In this document: in pieces, positions 1 to 12,100 of the stretch
Layout: the number at the start of each line of letters is the position of its first letter
Position numbering within the stretch: the stretch's first letter is position 1
NCBI GenBank assembly: GCA_964451885.1
Contig: CAYVJW010000020.1
Coordinates: forward strand, 1-18,928
DNA length: 18,928 nucleotides
Direction: 5' to 3'
From: CAYVJW01 sp964451885
Lineage (GTDB): Bacteria > Patescibacteriota > Gracilibacteria > UBA4473
The notes under the pieces: generated by a model
Database searches by the model: none
What the model was told of the DNA's origin: nothing
What the model saw: the letters and a program-made list of their open reading frames with translations, nothing else
Program-made: the position numbers and the translations under genes

Positions 1-79
1 ATGGCTTGCAAGTACATGTTATTTATTGTATACTGCGAGTTTTTCGGTTAATAAGTATTCATAGTTTTTATGTATTATT

Positions 80-115
80 ATACATATATTATATGTATTC
101 AATGTATACTGTCAG
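80..115 (-). promoter_or_regulatory. Predicted promoter firing out of the left edge, with overlapping palindrome
   Basis: On the minus strand a -35 CTGACA (110-115) and a perfect -10 TATAAT (88-93) are separated by 16 bases, a near-consensus housekeeping promoter. A perfect inverted repeat, ATACATAT-att-ATATGTAT (80-98), covers the -10 box and could be an operator. A 9-bp direct repeat TGTATACTG occurs at 27-35 and 103-111, the second copy overlapping the -35 box. The first possible start downstream is an ATG at 17-15, which runs off the window, so the target gene cannot be identified. Apart from this, bases 1-140 show no gene and no convincing terminator for the giant gene that ends at 141. 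Confidence 0.5.
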
Positions 116-140
116 GCAATTTTTAATTCTTAATTGATAA

Positions 141-3100
141 TTAATAACTCACCTCCACCCCCTCCACCGGAATAAGCAACTCCCCTATAATTATTCCGCC
201 TTTAATAATCTCAAATACCACTGGATCTGCTTCCGTGAGCGCTTTTTTTATTTCAAAACTGATTACTCTGTCTTCCATTGGGTAAAAATCCCCTCTCGGA
301 TCTATTACTCCTAGAGTTTTATCGGTTTCTAAATCTACCAGTGCTGCATGGCCGGAAAGGGTGGTTTCCGGGGAAAAGCTTTTGAAAATTATTAAGTCTT
401 CATTATTTCTATCATGCACCTGTACATTGGAGGATTGTCCGATACTATCAACTATGGTTACCGGAACCGTTCCTGAAGCTTCAAAATCAACATACGCCAA
501 AGATTCGTTTTTTTCATTTCTAATTCGAATCCTGAATGGATTAGAGGATGTTGTCGGTTTTAGATTGAACCCAAATCGATCATCTAGTATCACAGGGCGG
601 CCTGTTTCTAATATTTCTATTACCGTAGTTTTTGTTTTTTTATCTTTGATTTCTACCCCTCCGGAGGTGACTAGATCGGTTAATTCAAATATCCCTTCTT
701 CGTTTGAAACCGCCGGTTCTGCCCTTAATAACACTTCATCTTCAGCTCGCGCCCTCATAAACCAAACCGATACATTTTCAAGTCTCCCGTCAATTTCTCC
801 TCTTAATTCCTGATCAACAGCTGAAGCTTGTTGGAGCTCCATGCTCGGGGCTGTTACCGAAATGTTGATTACTTCCCGGGTTTCATTTCCGGATGCGTCC
901 CGAATATTTAATACGACAGAGTAATCTTGTGTTTTATTTCTGGCAGGAAGTTTTACTTTCAGCAAATCTTCAGTTAAAAAGGCTTCCAGATTTGTTGGAA
1001 AGTCCATATCGTTTTGCAGATTGCCGTCATTATCCGAGTCTTTTTCTACGTCAAAATCCCACCAAACTTTTTCAATTCCTTGTTCATCTCTGGTTTTTGA
1101 AGCGTCAATTAATACTTTTTGCCCTATTGTCGCTATTAATTCGCTCCCGCCTTTTACAACGGCCATTGGAGAATTTTTATCATCAGCTGACTGCGGATCA
1201 TGGAGGAGTTTGGCTCGGATAAAACTATTATTATTTTCTTTCATGCCAAACAAGTACCCGTAATAATTCCCTACTTTCAAGGAAACATTTTTATATATTA
1301 CTTCCTCATCGGAAGAAATTTGCTTGAAAAAATATTTCTCTCCGCCCAAAATATTAGTAATTGAGCCGTCAAAAAATTTAATTTCAACATTGTCATTTTC
1401 CGATAGTATCAATGTAAATTCATTAGGGAGGAATTGCCCTTCCGTAAGTTCCATTGCTTGAAACTCTCCTTTTTCTGTCCGTACAACATCCCCTTCCGTT
1501 ACACAAATCTCGGCTGGTTCTAAAATAATTTCTTCGCCTTTTTTTAGGTAAATATCGTTAAACGGGGATTTTTGCCAACCGCGTTTTTGAATCCTAACCT
1601 TGAGACGTGAATCTTCTTTTGCTATAAGAGTGGAATCTTCCATAAAAATCGGTTTTTCTATTCTTTTTTCTTCGCAGTCTTTCTTTTTAAATCTTAAGAC
1701 TGGCTTAGAAGGTGTTGAATAAAAACGTGGATGGCCTTGTATTGCTAAAACTTTAGCCGATAATGTCCGTGGAATATTCATTTCTGATGAATCTCTGATT
1801 AAAAAAGCATATCTTTCCCACATTTTTGATTTTCGGGTTGAGGAATCTTCATTAATTTCAAAAATAAAATCTGGACGATCTGTAATCCCCCATTCATAAT
1901 AAGAAATGTCCTTATAAACACGTTTAAAGTTTAATTGTCCTCCAGACACAGTTGTACTAAAATATATTTCTTGCATAGGGGCAAATTTTATTTTAAATTT
2001 TTCAAAATCCCACTGTTCAACTTCTTCTGTATGCGATAATTTCAATGGTTCTGCAAACCTTTCTTTAAGGAAAAGTTCATCCCCAAGGGCAATAATTATC
2101 TCTTCTTCCCCATCATCGTCTATATCTGCCAATAATTGGGCCGAGTTTCCGTATACGGGATAATCCATAATTTTTTCTGACATCCCTGTATCGGGATCAA
2201 CAAAATAAATTCCTCTTTCTACAAAATTTTCCGCTCCGGCATTTTCAGTTGAAATTGATTCTTCCTCCACGATTCCCTGCAAATCCATCTGCTCTACTGG
2301 TGCAAGTTCTGGAGATTCTGTATTTGCTTGAGCAATTATGATTCCCTGAAACGCATCGCCAGGCAAACTCATTTCAAGCTCAGAAATTGAATTATCTTTC
2401 TCTCCCGAAGCAAAATATCTTTTCCCGATCTTCAAAATATTCTGTACATCTTCATGAGCAAAAAACTCATTTGATGGCAAGTCTTTAAGAGCTAATAAAG
2501 TTTTGTTTTCTTCTCTTATGTTCTCGTTTAAAACTAAAATTTTTTTCCTTATTTTTGACATTCTCAACTTTACTTTTTCTCTCAGAGGATGTTGAAAATT
2601 TAATTCGGGAACTTTTATGGCTAGTATTGTTTTTTTTAATTCGGCTTGAAAAGTTGATTGGGGAAGTGAATTTTTGGCTTCTTTCTGCATTCTGGCAAGT
2701 AAAGCTTTTGCTTCAGAACTTCCTGTTGATGACTTCACAACTTGCTCAAAGTTTTGTGCCCATTTCCGCATTTCGCGAACAGCAGGAATTAATTTACTGT
2801 TTAGAGCCTGAATTTCCTTACCCGAGGGAAGAGGAGCGGGTGAAGGATTCGGAGTTCCTCCTCTTTTTTGCTGGCCGGCTGTTTTTCCTATAGAACTTAA
2901 TGACTCCGCTACGCCTTTTACTATATCTACTAGCATGGTCAGTTCGAAAAGAAATCCCATTGATGCCCCAATACTGATTTCTTTATTAAAAAAAGATATA
3001 TCAGGAAGCGAAGGGAGAGCAAAATCCAAACTTAACAATGCACCACGATTAGTGAGTTGCTCCACATATGGCTTTACAAACCACTCAGGGGTAGGAAATA

Positions 3101-6100
3101 CTCCTAAACGAAGCAAGCAGAAAATCTTTAAGAAAATTTTTGGTATTTTCAAAAGGGCAAGCAATGAGCCAAGAATATCGGGTAATTTTGGAGGTGGAGG
3201 AATTGTTGGAAGTTGAGGCAGCGGCAAAGAAGGAATTGGTAATTCAAGAGTAAAACTTGGCAATGGAGGTAGTTTTGGAATCACCGGCAATGCCGGTAAA
3301 GTCGGAAGTTTCGGTAAGGATGGTAGAGAAGGTAGTGTTGGTAATGTAGGAAGTGACGGTAGTGTCGGAAGCGAAGGCAATGCCGGTAAAGTCGGTAATG
3401 ACGGTAAGGCTGGGAGAGTCGGCATTGAGGGCAGGTCAGGAAAAGCAGGCAATTCAGCAAATGCTGTTAAGGATGGCAAAGCAGGGAAAGAAGGCAATGC
3501 CGGAAAAGCGGGAAATGCTGGAAATGCAAAGCTCCCTATACTACCGTTTCCAAATGAAGGAAGTGTTAATTGGGGTATAGAAATATTTCCCAAGCTGACT
3601 AGCCCTGAAAAATCAAAATCCGGCATATCCAGTTTTAAATCGCCTAAATCCGGTATTTCTAGGCTTCCTAAATCAGGTATCTTTAAATCACTTAGGTCCG
3701 GCATCTCAAAATCGCTAAAATCAGGCATCTGCAAACCGCTTAAGTCCGGTATTTCAAAATCAGGTATTTCTATATTTGGTATTTCAAAACTTAAATCCGG
3801 TAATTCCGGAATTTCAAAACCGGAAAGGTCAATATCTAGCGCCGCACTAAAATCCGGAATTTCGATAGTAGGCAGTTCAAACAATGTCAAATCCATTGGT
3901 TTTAACACAGGATTTGGCAATGAAATGGCCATTTTTCCGCCGATATTGGAGAAATCAAGCGTAATATCCGGCAGCCGGGGAAGTTTTATAACCGGAAATT
4001 TTATTGCTCCTAGGAATATTTGTAATAACCACGCCAACAAAGTACCTCGATCTACAACACATGTTTTGCAACTCATATCAAAACCTATAAAAATATCAGG
4101 GATTAACTGCCAAACCATCAGAATATTCATCAAAATTTTAAAAGCTTGTTTCCACTCTTCAATTCTGGCAATAATAGAAAGTCCCCAGTTATCCAAAAAA
4201 TTTGAAAGGGTGTCAACTAATTCAACAAGAGTTGCCAATGATTCCTGAAGGTTAACTCGAATATTGATAAGATTATCAAGCCCGTCTTTATATGATTCGA
4301 TAGTTTTGAGGTTGTCTTCAATGGAAGAGGTAAGGTTCTCTATGTTCGGCTTAAAATTCTTAATGTCGTCAAGTGAACTCTCCAACGCAGCTAATTGAGC
4401 ATCAATATTTGTTAATTGATCTATCTGAGATTTAAGGCCGTCCATCTGGCTTTGGAAGTCAGTAAATCCTGAAAGTTGGGACTTAAAATCATCCACCTGG
4501 CTTTGAAAATCTGTTAATCCCGACATTTGAGATTTAAAATCATCCATCTGGCTTTGAAGATCTGTTAATCCCGACATCTGGGATTTAAAGTTCTCCAACT
4601 GTCCCTCAAAATCATCCAATCCTTCTAAAGCAACCTGCATTTCCGAAAGTTGGGATTTAAAATCTGACAATTGCTTTTTAAAATCATCAATTTTCTTCAC
4701 TTCATTTTCCATATTTCCCAGCTGCGCAAGCTGGGCATTTATTTGCTTCTTGTAATTTTCTGCCTGATCTAAAATCTCTTTGGCTTTTTCACACTCATCT
4801 TTGTTTTCGGTTATTGTTTTTTCCAGGCAATTGGCTTCATAATCGGCCCTAAAGCGATCAATTTCGGCTTGTCCCTGGATTCCGGCATTTTGTAAATTAG
4901 AAACAGCGCCGGAAATATTTTTTTTTATTTCGGATACATCCGGTAGCTTAACTTCCATTCCCTCTATTTTCATTGATATTCCATCAAAATCAGGCATGTC
5001 TGGAAGATCGGGAAGTTCTAATTCCGGTAATTCAGGTATTTCAAACTCAGGGATTTCCGGCATCTCCGGCATTTCGGGCATCTCAAACTCAGGCATTTCC
5101 GGCATCTTCGGCATTTCGGGCATCTCAAACTCAGGCATTTCCGGCATCTCCGGTAGCTCTATATCTTTTAAACCCTCAAGTTTTGACTTAAGTCCTTTAA
5201 TTTGTTCAGTTATTCCATCCAATGATGGTAAATCTATACTCATATCCAGCTTTGCATTTAAATCAGCTTTCCAGTTTTCAATATCTGATTTCATCCTCTC
5301 AAGTTCCGACATGGAAAAACTCGGATAAGGAATGGTAACGTCCTCCACTTTTATATCTAGAAACGGAACATTTGAAAGAGCTGCATAAACTGCTTCCACC
5401 GCTCCTCCAGAATCCGAAGAAAAATCACTTGTTGAAGATCCAGACATTGAATTTCGGTTAAAGTTTGGCATTTTTACCGATAAAGATGGTAAAGTTAAAG
5501 CATTCCCAAACTCCCTCATCTGCTGCTGTACCCAGGTCGATACAATATCGACACCGCCAATCTGAATATTACTTTCCGATTTGACTTTCATAGAAAATTT
5601 ACCATCCCCTCCCCCGCCGCCTGAAATACTAATCAAACCACCGGAGGCTCCCGATATCATAGAACCGGCGGAAGATAGAAGAGAACCTAACCCAAACCCT
5701 CCTTTAGGACATAAACCGAGCATATCCAAAGGAGAAAGAATAGTCGTAAAACAATTTGGAATCCATAAAGGAATTAACATCCCGATAATGTATAATCCTA
5801 AACAAAGGCTTAATCCTAATTTACCGGTAGTAGTCGGCATTAAGTAAATCCTTATTAAAGACGGATAAACTCCTATACTCCAATGGAGAACCGGATCAAT
5901 CCCGGGAATCCCGATCGGAATAGGAGGCCACATCGTAGGAACTGGTATCGGACCAATCCAGATCGTGGTAAGTACAGATAAAACAGGCCATCCGAAAGTT
6001 ATCCCATATGGTATTGCAAAAAAAGGAGGAATATAAATAATATTAATACCGGGTGCAAAGAAAGGAGCTATCGAAATCGGTATTCCAAAACAAGTCCCTC

Positions 6101-9100
6101 CTCCGCAGGAGATACCGAAATCCTGCTCTACCACTTCCGTAGATTTTTTCCCTATGTATACATCCAAAGTTCCTGATCCTACTAATTCCAGACCAAGCTC
6201 ATCAGCTGTATGCGGATGAATATCCCAATTATCCGGAAGTATATCTTCATCCGAATCCTTATATAATTTTTTAGCTAATTCTTGAAGTCCTTCTTTCGGA
6301 TCCTCCCCATCAAGTCCAAAATATTCCTTAAATGAATCTTTCGGGTCATTTTCCGGTTCTACTTCCGTAACTTGTTTCTCATGCCCGGAGGAGCGGACAG
6401 GCGTTCCTCCGGTATTGGAAGCTATCCAGCCAGGACGCATTGAGGATCGTTCGGACGATAAAAATTGAATTAATTTTGGCTCCCCATCATCTCCTTCCCA
6501 TGGAACAGAAATATCATCTATTTCGTCCTTATGATTTTCAAAATCCCCTATAAAAAACTTAATTTTCGGTACTTTTTTTATCTGGTAAGCCCAGGAAAAA
6601 GTAATTTCGCTTGATGCTGGGATATCTGATCCATATGTCCAAAAAGCTCCTCCGCCTTGGGATTCCCTTAATTTAATTTCCCCGGAGCATCGATCACAAG
6701 CTAATGAATCGCTAAGAAATTCTAACCGGTCATCAACAGGAGGCTGAAACTCGAAATCCGTAATTTCCGAATTTGCTTTTACGGTAAGTTCAACCAAAAT
6801 CCTGTCTCCTATTTTCACTTTATTGGATTCTTTTTCCGTCTTCGTTTCATAAGTTGCTTCAAAGCGCCCGTTTTGTGTTATTGGCATAAAACTTATTTGA
6901 TTTTGATTCCAATTTTCCTCAGAAAAAGCTTCCGAGATGTTGGCAATATCAAATTTTTGCTTCTCCTTTTCGGGTTTCGGGTATGTAACGACATCATGTT
7001 TATCATTATCAATATCTTCATTAATTCCAGTATAAGAAATTTTTAGCGCACCAAGATACTTCAATATTTCTTCCGGCTTAGTTTCAGACGAATATTTTTC
7101 GTCCACCGATTGAAAGTTCGGAGAAAAATTATCAAGTAGTTGCGGCGTAAAAAAACCTTCTTCGTACCCGTATGTGAAGTACAGATTATTGCCTTCATCA
7201 AGCAATATCAAATCCAAAGCACGATCTTCATTTAAATTACCGGATTTTAAATCAATAATTTTTTCTTCTAATTCTATGTCTAATTTTTTCCTCTCAAACC
7301 TTCCTCCTTTGTTTTTATGAAAAAATAATTCCCCCTCATCGTTTAACTGGATCAAATCAACAAAATCATCACGGTTATTATCCAGCGACACCAGATTTTT
7401 CACTCCGTCTTCAAAACGTAGAATAGGGCCTGCGCTCCGAAAGGTATGGCGCAGAAGACGCTTGTCTTCATCTGTTTCGTTTTCATCTTCCTCCTGATAC
7501 AACACAAAAAGCTTATTTTTTACTCGATTCAACAGGTCTGGATTGCCATCTCCATTCACATCTCCCAATAAAACCTGGTCTATTTGCCCGTCTAAACTTT
7601 TCCAAAGAGGTATACCTATATCATGAGCGAAACCAAAATCTGAAACTGGATTTCCTGTCTTCACAGAAAGAGACGGATCCCCCAGCAGGATAAAAATATC
7701 AGATGCCCCCCATTTTACAGAATTGCCTATTGGGTTTTGTGCGCCAAAAATCGTTCCTGGTTTCCAAGGCGCAATCCAACCTACTTCTTCAGATTTTAAA
7801 ATATCTTCTGCTGAAATTTTTGAAGATCCAAGTTTTCGGTTTTTGCTTTCTTTTTTCTTTTTGGAAGTAATAGATATTCCCCTTACATCATGAGTTGAAT
7901 TTCCGACGAAAATTTCTTCCGTACTTGCTTCAGCGGCTAATGGTTTTACTTGTATTCCAGCTTCTCCGTCCGCCGTGAAATAATCAACCGAACGCAAATT
8001 TTCCTCTCCCAATATATATTCCAGCATTCCTACATATACTTCTTCGGAAAAAACTTTCCATATTCTCAAGTTGTCAGTCGGTCGAAATTCAACCTGAGCA
8101 CCTTCAAGCTGAATGCCTCCTTTTTCCCGGATAGAAAAAGCCGGTATTCCTTCAAAAATGATTGAGTAATTATCTTGTTCAACCTTAGGATAAAAGCTAT
8201 AGCCTATTATGTTAAAATAAACACCGGGATTCTTTTTTTCTTCCTTATTTAAAAATAAATTCATGGGGCCGTCAAAAAGTAGTCTTGCTTTTGATACCTC
8301 TATTTCATCCTCATCTTGAGATACAAACGAAACCTCCGGGAAATTCTCAAATTGAAAAACCGCTTTTGCTTTTCCTGTCATTTTTCCCGAGGGAGACAGT
8401 GAAACAAACCGATAATCAGGATCCGGGTCGGCTATAAGTGTCCCGACAGCCTGTGTTGATCCGGAAAACAAAAACCGGTCCGCGAAGTTTTTAGCAAATC
8501 TAACATCCCCCGCTCCAAATCCTAATAAAAGTGAGAAAATTGCCTTCGGTACATACTCCGAAATCATTTCTGCTGTAAAAAGATAAGCTACATCCAGTTC
8601 CAATGCTGCAGGCACCAAACCTTCTGCTTCTCCAATTAAATGAGCTTTACCAGCCAATTCATTCCCTATTACTTCAAAGATGCCTTTTCCTTTGGTTATA
8701 TCGATAATCCCCTTTTCTAAAACCAACAAGTCTTCAGTTACATCCGTCAGTCGGACGGAAACATCATTATCAAATGAATCCACAATATTCCCAAAACGAT
8801 CTAGTATTTTTATATCCACAAGAACTGGATCGATATCTGCTAAATTAACGAATTTTTCGGTAGCGGATAATTCTAATTTTTTAGGTTCATCTGGAAGCAC
8901 TCGAAATTTTATATTTTGCGGTTCGAATCCGGAAGCAGAAAATGCCAAAGTAACTTCACCGGCTTTTATTCCAGGAAAAATATCAAACTCGCCAACGCCT
9001 TCTTTTATTTCCACGCTTACCGGAATATGACCGATATTAACCGGAGCGGGAGTTATATTGACTAAAAAATCACCGTCAATCATGTCTCCTTCTTTCGTTT

Positions 9101-12100
9101 CCGTTTTTATTATCACGCGAATCGGATTATCTTTGCCGGCAATACTACTTTTCTGATCAATGGCAATATTAAACAGCGCCTTATCTACTATTTCGAGGGT
9201 AACTTCCTGAATATTTTCCCCTTTTATAGCATCAGTAATGACTTTTATCCTTGCATTTTCTTTTCCTTCTTCCGCCCGGATAAAAATGGTTGATTTACCC
9301 TTGCGAGTAAACTCTTGTAGGCCTTCTTTTTGGGAATCGTTATCTCTTTCATTAATATTTTGAACCTCCACGCCTTCAAATTCCCATTCCAGGTTTTGTC
9401 TCACAATGTTTATCTCATTTCCATAATCATCAGTAATTCGAGTATCTATAGGAATAAATTTCGAACCGCGAATCAAATATTTGGAAGGCGAGTGGAGTAC
9501 TAATTTCCCAGGAGGTCCTGGCAATAAATCGAACTTAAAATCGACAATCGGTAGAGACGCGCCGTGGCGTATCTCTACTTCCTGAACCATGATTTGAGCT
9601 CGTCCGGCTTTTTTTCCGGGAAAAAATCGAATTTTGGCTATTCCATCTTTTAGTATCGCCTTATTCCCTCCCTGGAAAGTTCCCCACTCCGAAGAAAATT
9701 CCAATTTTTGCCCATCCATTTTATTTGAAAGATTTCCTTTTAAATCCTGTACTTTGGCTTTTATGAGCATCCCGTCAGCATCGTTGACGGTTATGGGTTT
9801 CGTCAAGCTGCCTATAATTTTTAACGCCAGAGAAGTAATTTTTATAGGAACCGTTGGAGATTCAACGTTATTTGCGACAGCCGTAAAGTCGAACTTGCCT
9901 CCAAAATCTTTTGTTTTCGGGATAAGAAAAAATGAGGCTTTTCCGGCTGTTACCGGTAAACTTTGATCCGGCATAATACTAAAGAACTGCGAAGCGTCTG
10001 AACTGCTAAACTTAAGCTGTACTCTTGTTTCGAAATCAGAATCAATAATCTCTCCTTCATTACCTTTTATCTGAACTTCTATTTTAACAGGATCAATATT
10101 ATTGGCCGCAATCCTTATTTCATTCGGAAAAACTTCTACTTGTGTTATTTCTTTGGTATTGGCGGCTAGGCCAAAATTTGGAGATATTGAAGCTGTTCCT
10201 GTTTTCTTGGCTTTTCCGGCATTAGTTCCTAAATTTACATGACTGCTCCCTTCTCCTTCAAAATCAGATGCCCACCCCGAAACACCTTTTGACCAATCTG
10301 CTTTTTCTTTTGCCTTATCGGCTTCTTCTTTGGGATCTTCTTCAGTATCCTCTTTCTTTTCCGAAAGTAATTCAGTTTTTTCCTCCTCTTCGTCTTTCTT
10401 TTCGGAAATCCCCAAAACATCTTTTTCAAAATTAAGTCCCATAAAACGGGTAGAATGAGGATCATTATCAAAACTAAAACTGGCTAAACCATTTAATACA
10501 TCAAGATATTCCTCATCTTCTAAATTTTTTTCAGGTAAAAACCCCATTTTCAGGCCTTCTTCCGGATATCCTTCTGAAATAATTTCTATCAGTTCATAGC
10601 CGTCTGATTCCTGATCGTAGAAAAACCTTCGAAATTCATCTGTTTCAGAAATGGCTTCTTGGAATACTATCCGATTTTTTTGTTCTATGTCTTTATCAAT
10701 CCAAAGCAAGGCTTCCAATATTTTTTTCCAACCGGCATTTTCAAGAACTTCTTCTAAAATACTTTCTTGTATTTCTCCACCAGTTTCGTAATAACGAACA
10801 ATTGAGGAAGAACTGGTCACTGTTTCTGTTGTTGGTTCTGGAGGTAAATCATCATCACCATCTCCTCCTTCTTCTCCTTCTTCTTCAGCTCCCTCCGGAG
10901 GAGGTGTCGTTACTTCCCATTCACAACCTTCCGTCCATGTTAGCTTCTGAGTAAATTCATCAATTCTTATTAAACTTCTGTTGTATGAACATCCTTCATC
11001 AATGCACTGAAGGCTAGAAATATCCGATTTTGAAAGCAATTCCGCTGGAAATTCAGAACATAGTTTAATGCACTGAAGCTCGGGAGCTTTCTCATCTTGT
11101 GGTAATTCTGTTGGTTCTTCAGAGCATAATACGTCATCTATCGAAGATGAAGGGGTAACAGTTCCACCTTCCGGAGCTACAGGAGGAGTTGCCACCTCTC
11201 CTGGCCATAATAATAACATATCAGCTATCAACCTGGCGGCTGATATGGCATTTCCCTGTTCTGTGATTTGATTAAGGGTACTTATTTCTTCTGAAATTGT
11301 TTCAAGAATATGTGTTTTTAATTCATTTTCTGAAACCTCAAGGCCTTCAAGATCACGAAAATTAAAAATGTTTGGAAATACTGTACGCCTAAATTTTCTT
11401 CCATGATCGAAATAAGAAAATCCGCGTGGATCATCTACCGGCAATCCCCGGGAAAACCCTGCATTTACTTGTTCGGAAATTGTTCGGGCGCGAGGTTCAT
11501 CATGAATAAAAAGAGAGGAAAACCGCCTTGCCGGTTCTTCATTATAAAATCTTAATATTTCCGAACAACCGTCCGCTCCCATAAGCCCTGCCCATTCTCT
11601 TGTTCCCGTAATATCAAACACCGGTAATTCTGCTCCCTGATGAAGTTCCCCTGTCCATTTTGATTCGAGATCACAACGAGCGTATGAAAATTTACCGCCT
11701 TCATATTTTATATTTTTAGCACAACAACCCTCGTACGGATCTGCATTTTTATTCCCTTGTGGTTCATCTATGTGTGCGCAGGAATCTGCAGTTGTAACAT
11801 TCAATGATCGATTTGCTTCTACCTGTTGGGCAAAAGGATATTCATCAGTCCTTGGATTCCCGCGCAGAAGAGTACAATCTTCTACCTCCATTTCTCCTCT
11901 ATCAACTCCATTCCAATATTGCGGTTTTATAACAAATGTTTCATCAGAAATCCAAACTTCTACAGTGGGGTAAACAGGAATATGTTCGGCAATATTTTCT
12001 GACTCTAGCTCCTGAATTAACCTTTCTTCAACCGCATCATTCACAATCTTTAATAATTCAGCTGAGGATTCGTCTTTCCGTGTAATGAGAGATATTGTCG

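Noticed and set aside
1..51. Short plus-strand frame starting with ATG at base 1 (16 codons)
   Set aside because: Too short, with no upstream sequence to judge and no recognisable product.
361..1263. Several plus-strand frames of 80-150 residues antisense to the 3' end of the giant gene
   Set aside because: They lie wholly inside a well-supported gene and show no family motifs. Their composition fits antisense reading.
3180..3532. CRISPR-like or minisatellite array
   Set aside because: The short periodic DNA keeps frame and encodes a regular protein repeat. There are no spacers of uniform length and no cas genes.
4973..5328. Plus-strand frames reading as Gly-Ile-Ser or collagen-like repeats
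   Set aside because: They are antisense shadows of the MPE tract: CCN proline codons read as NGG and give glycine periodicity on the other strand. They have no ribosome-binding site or independent support.
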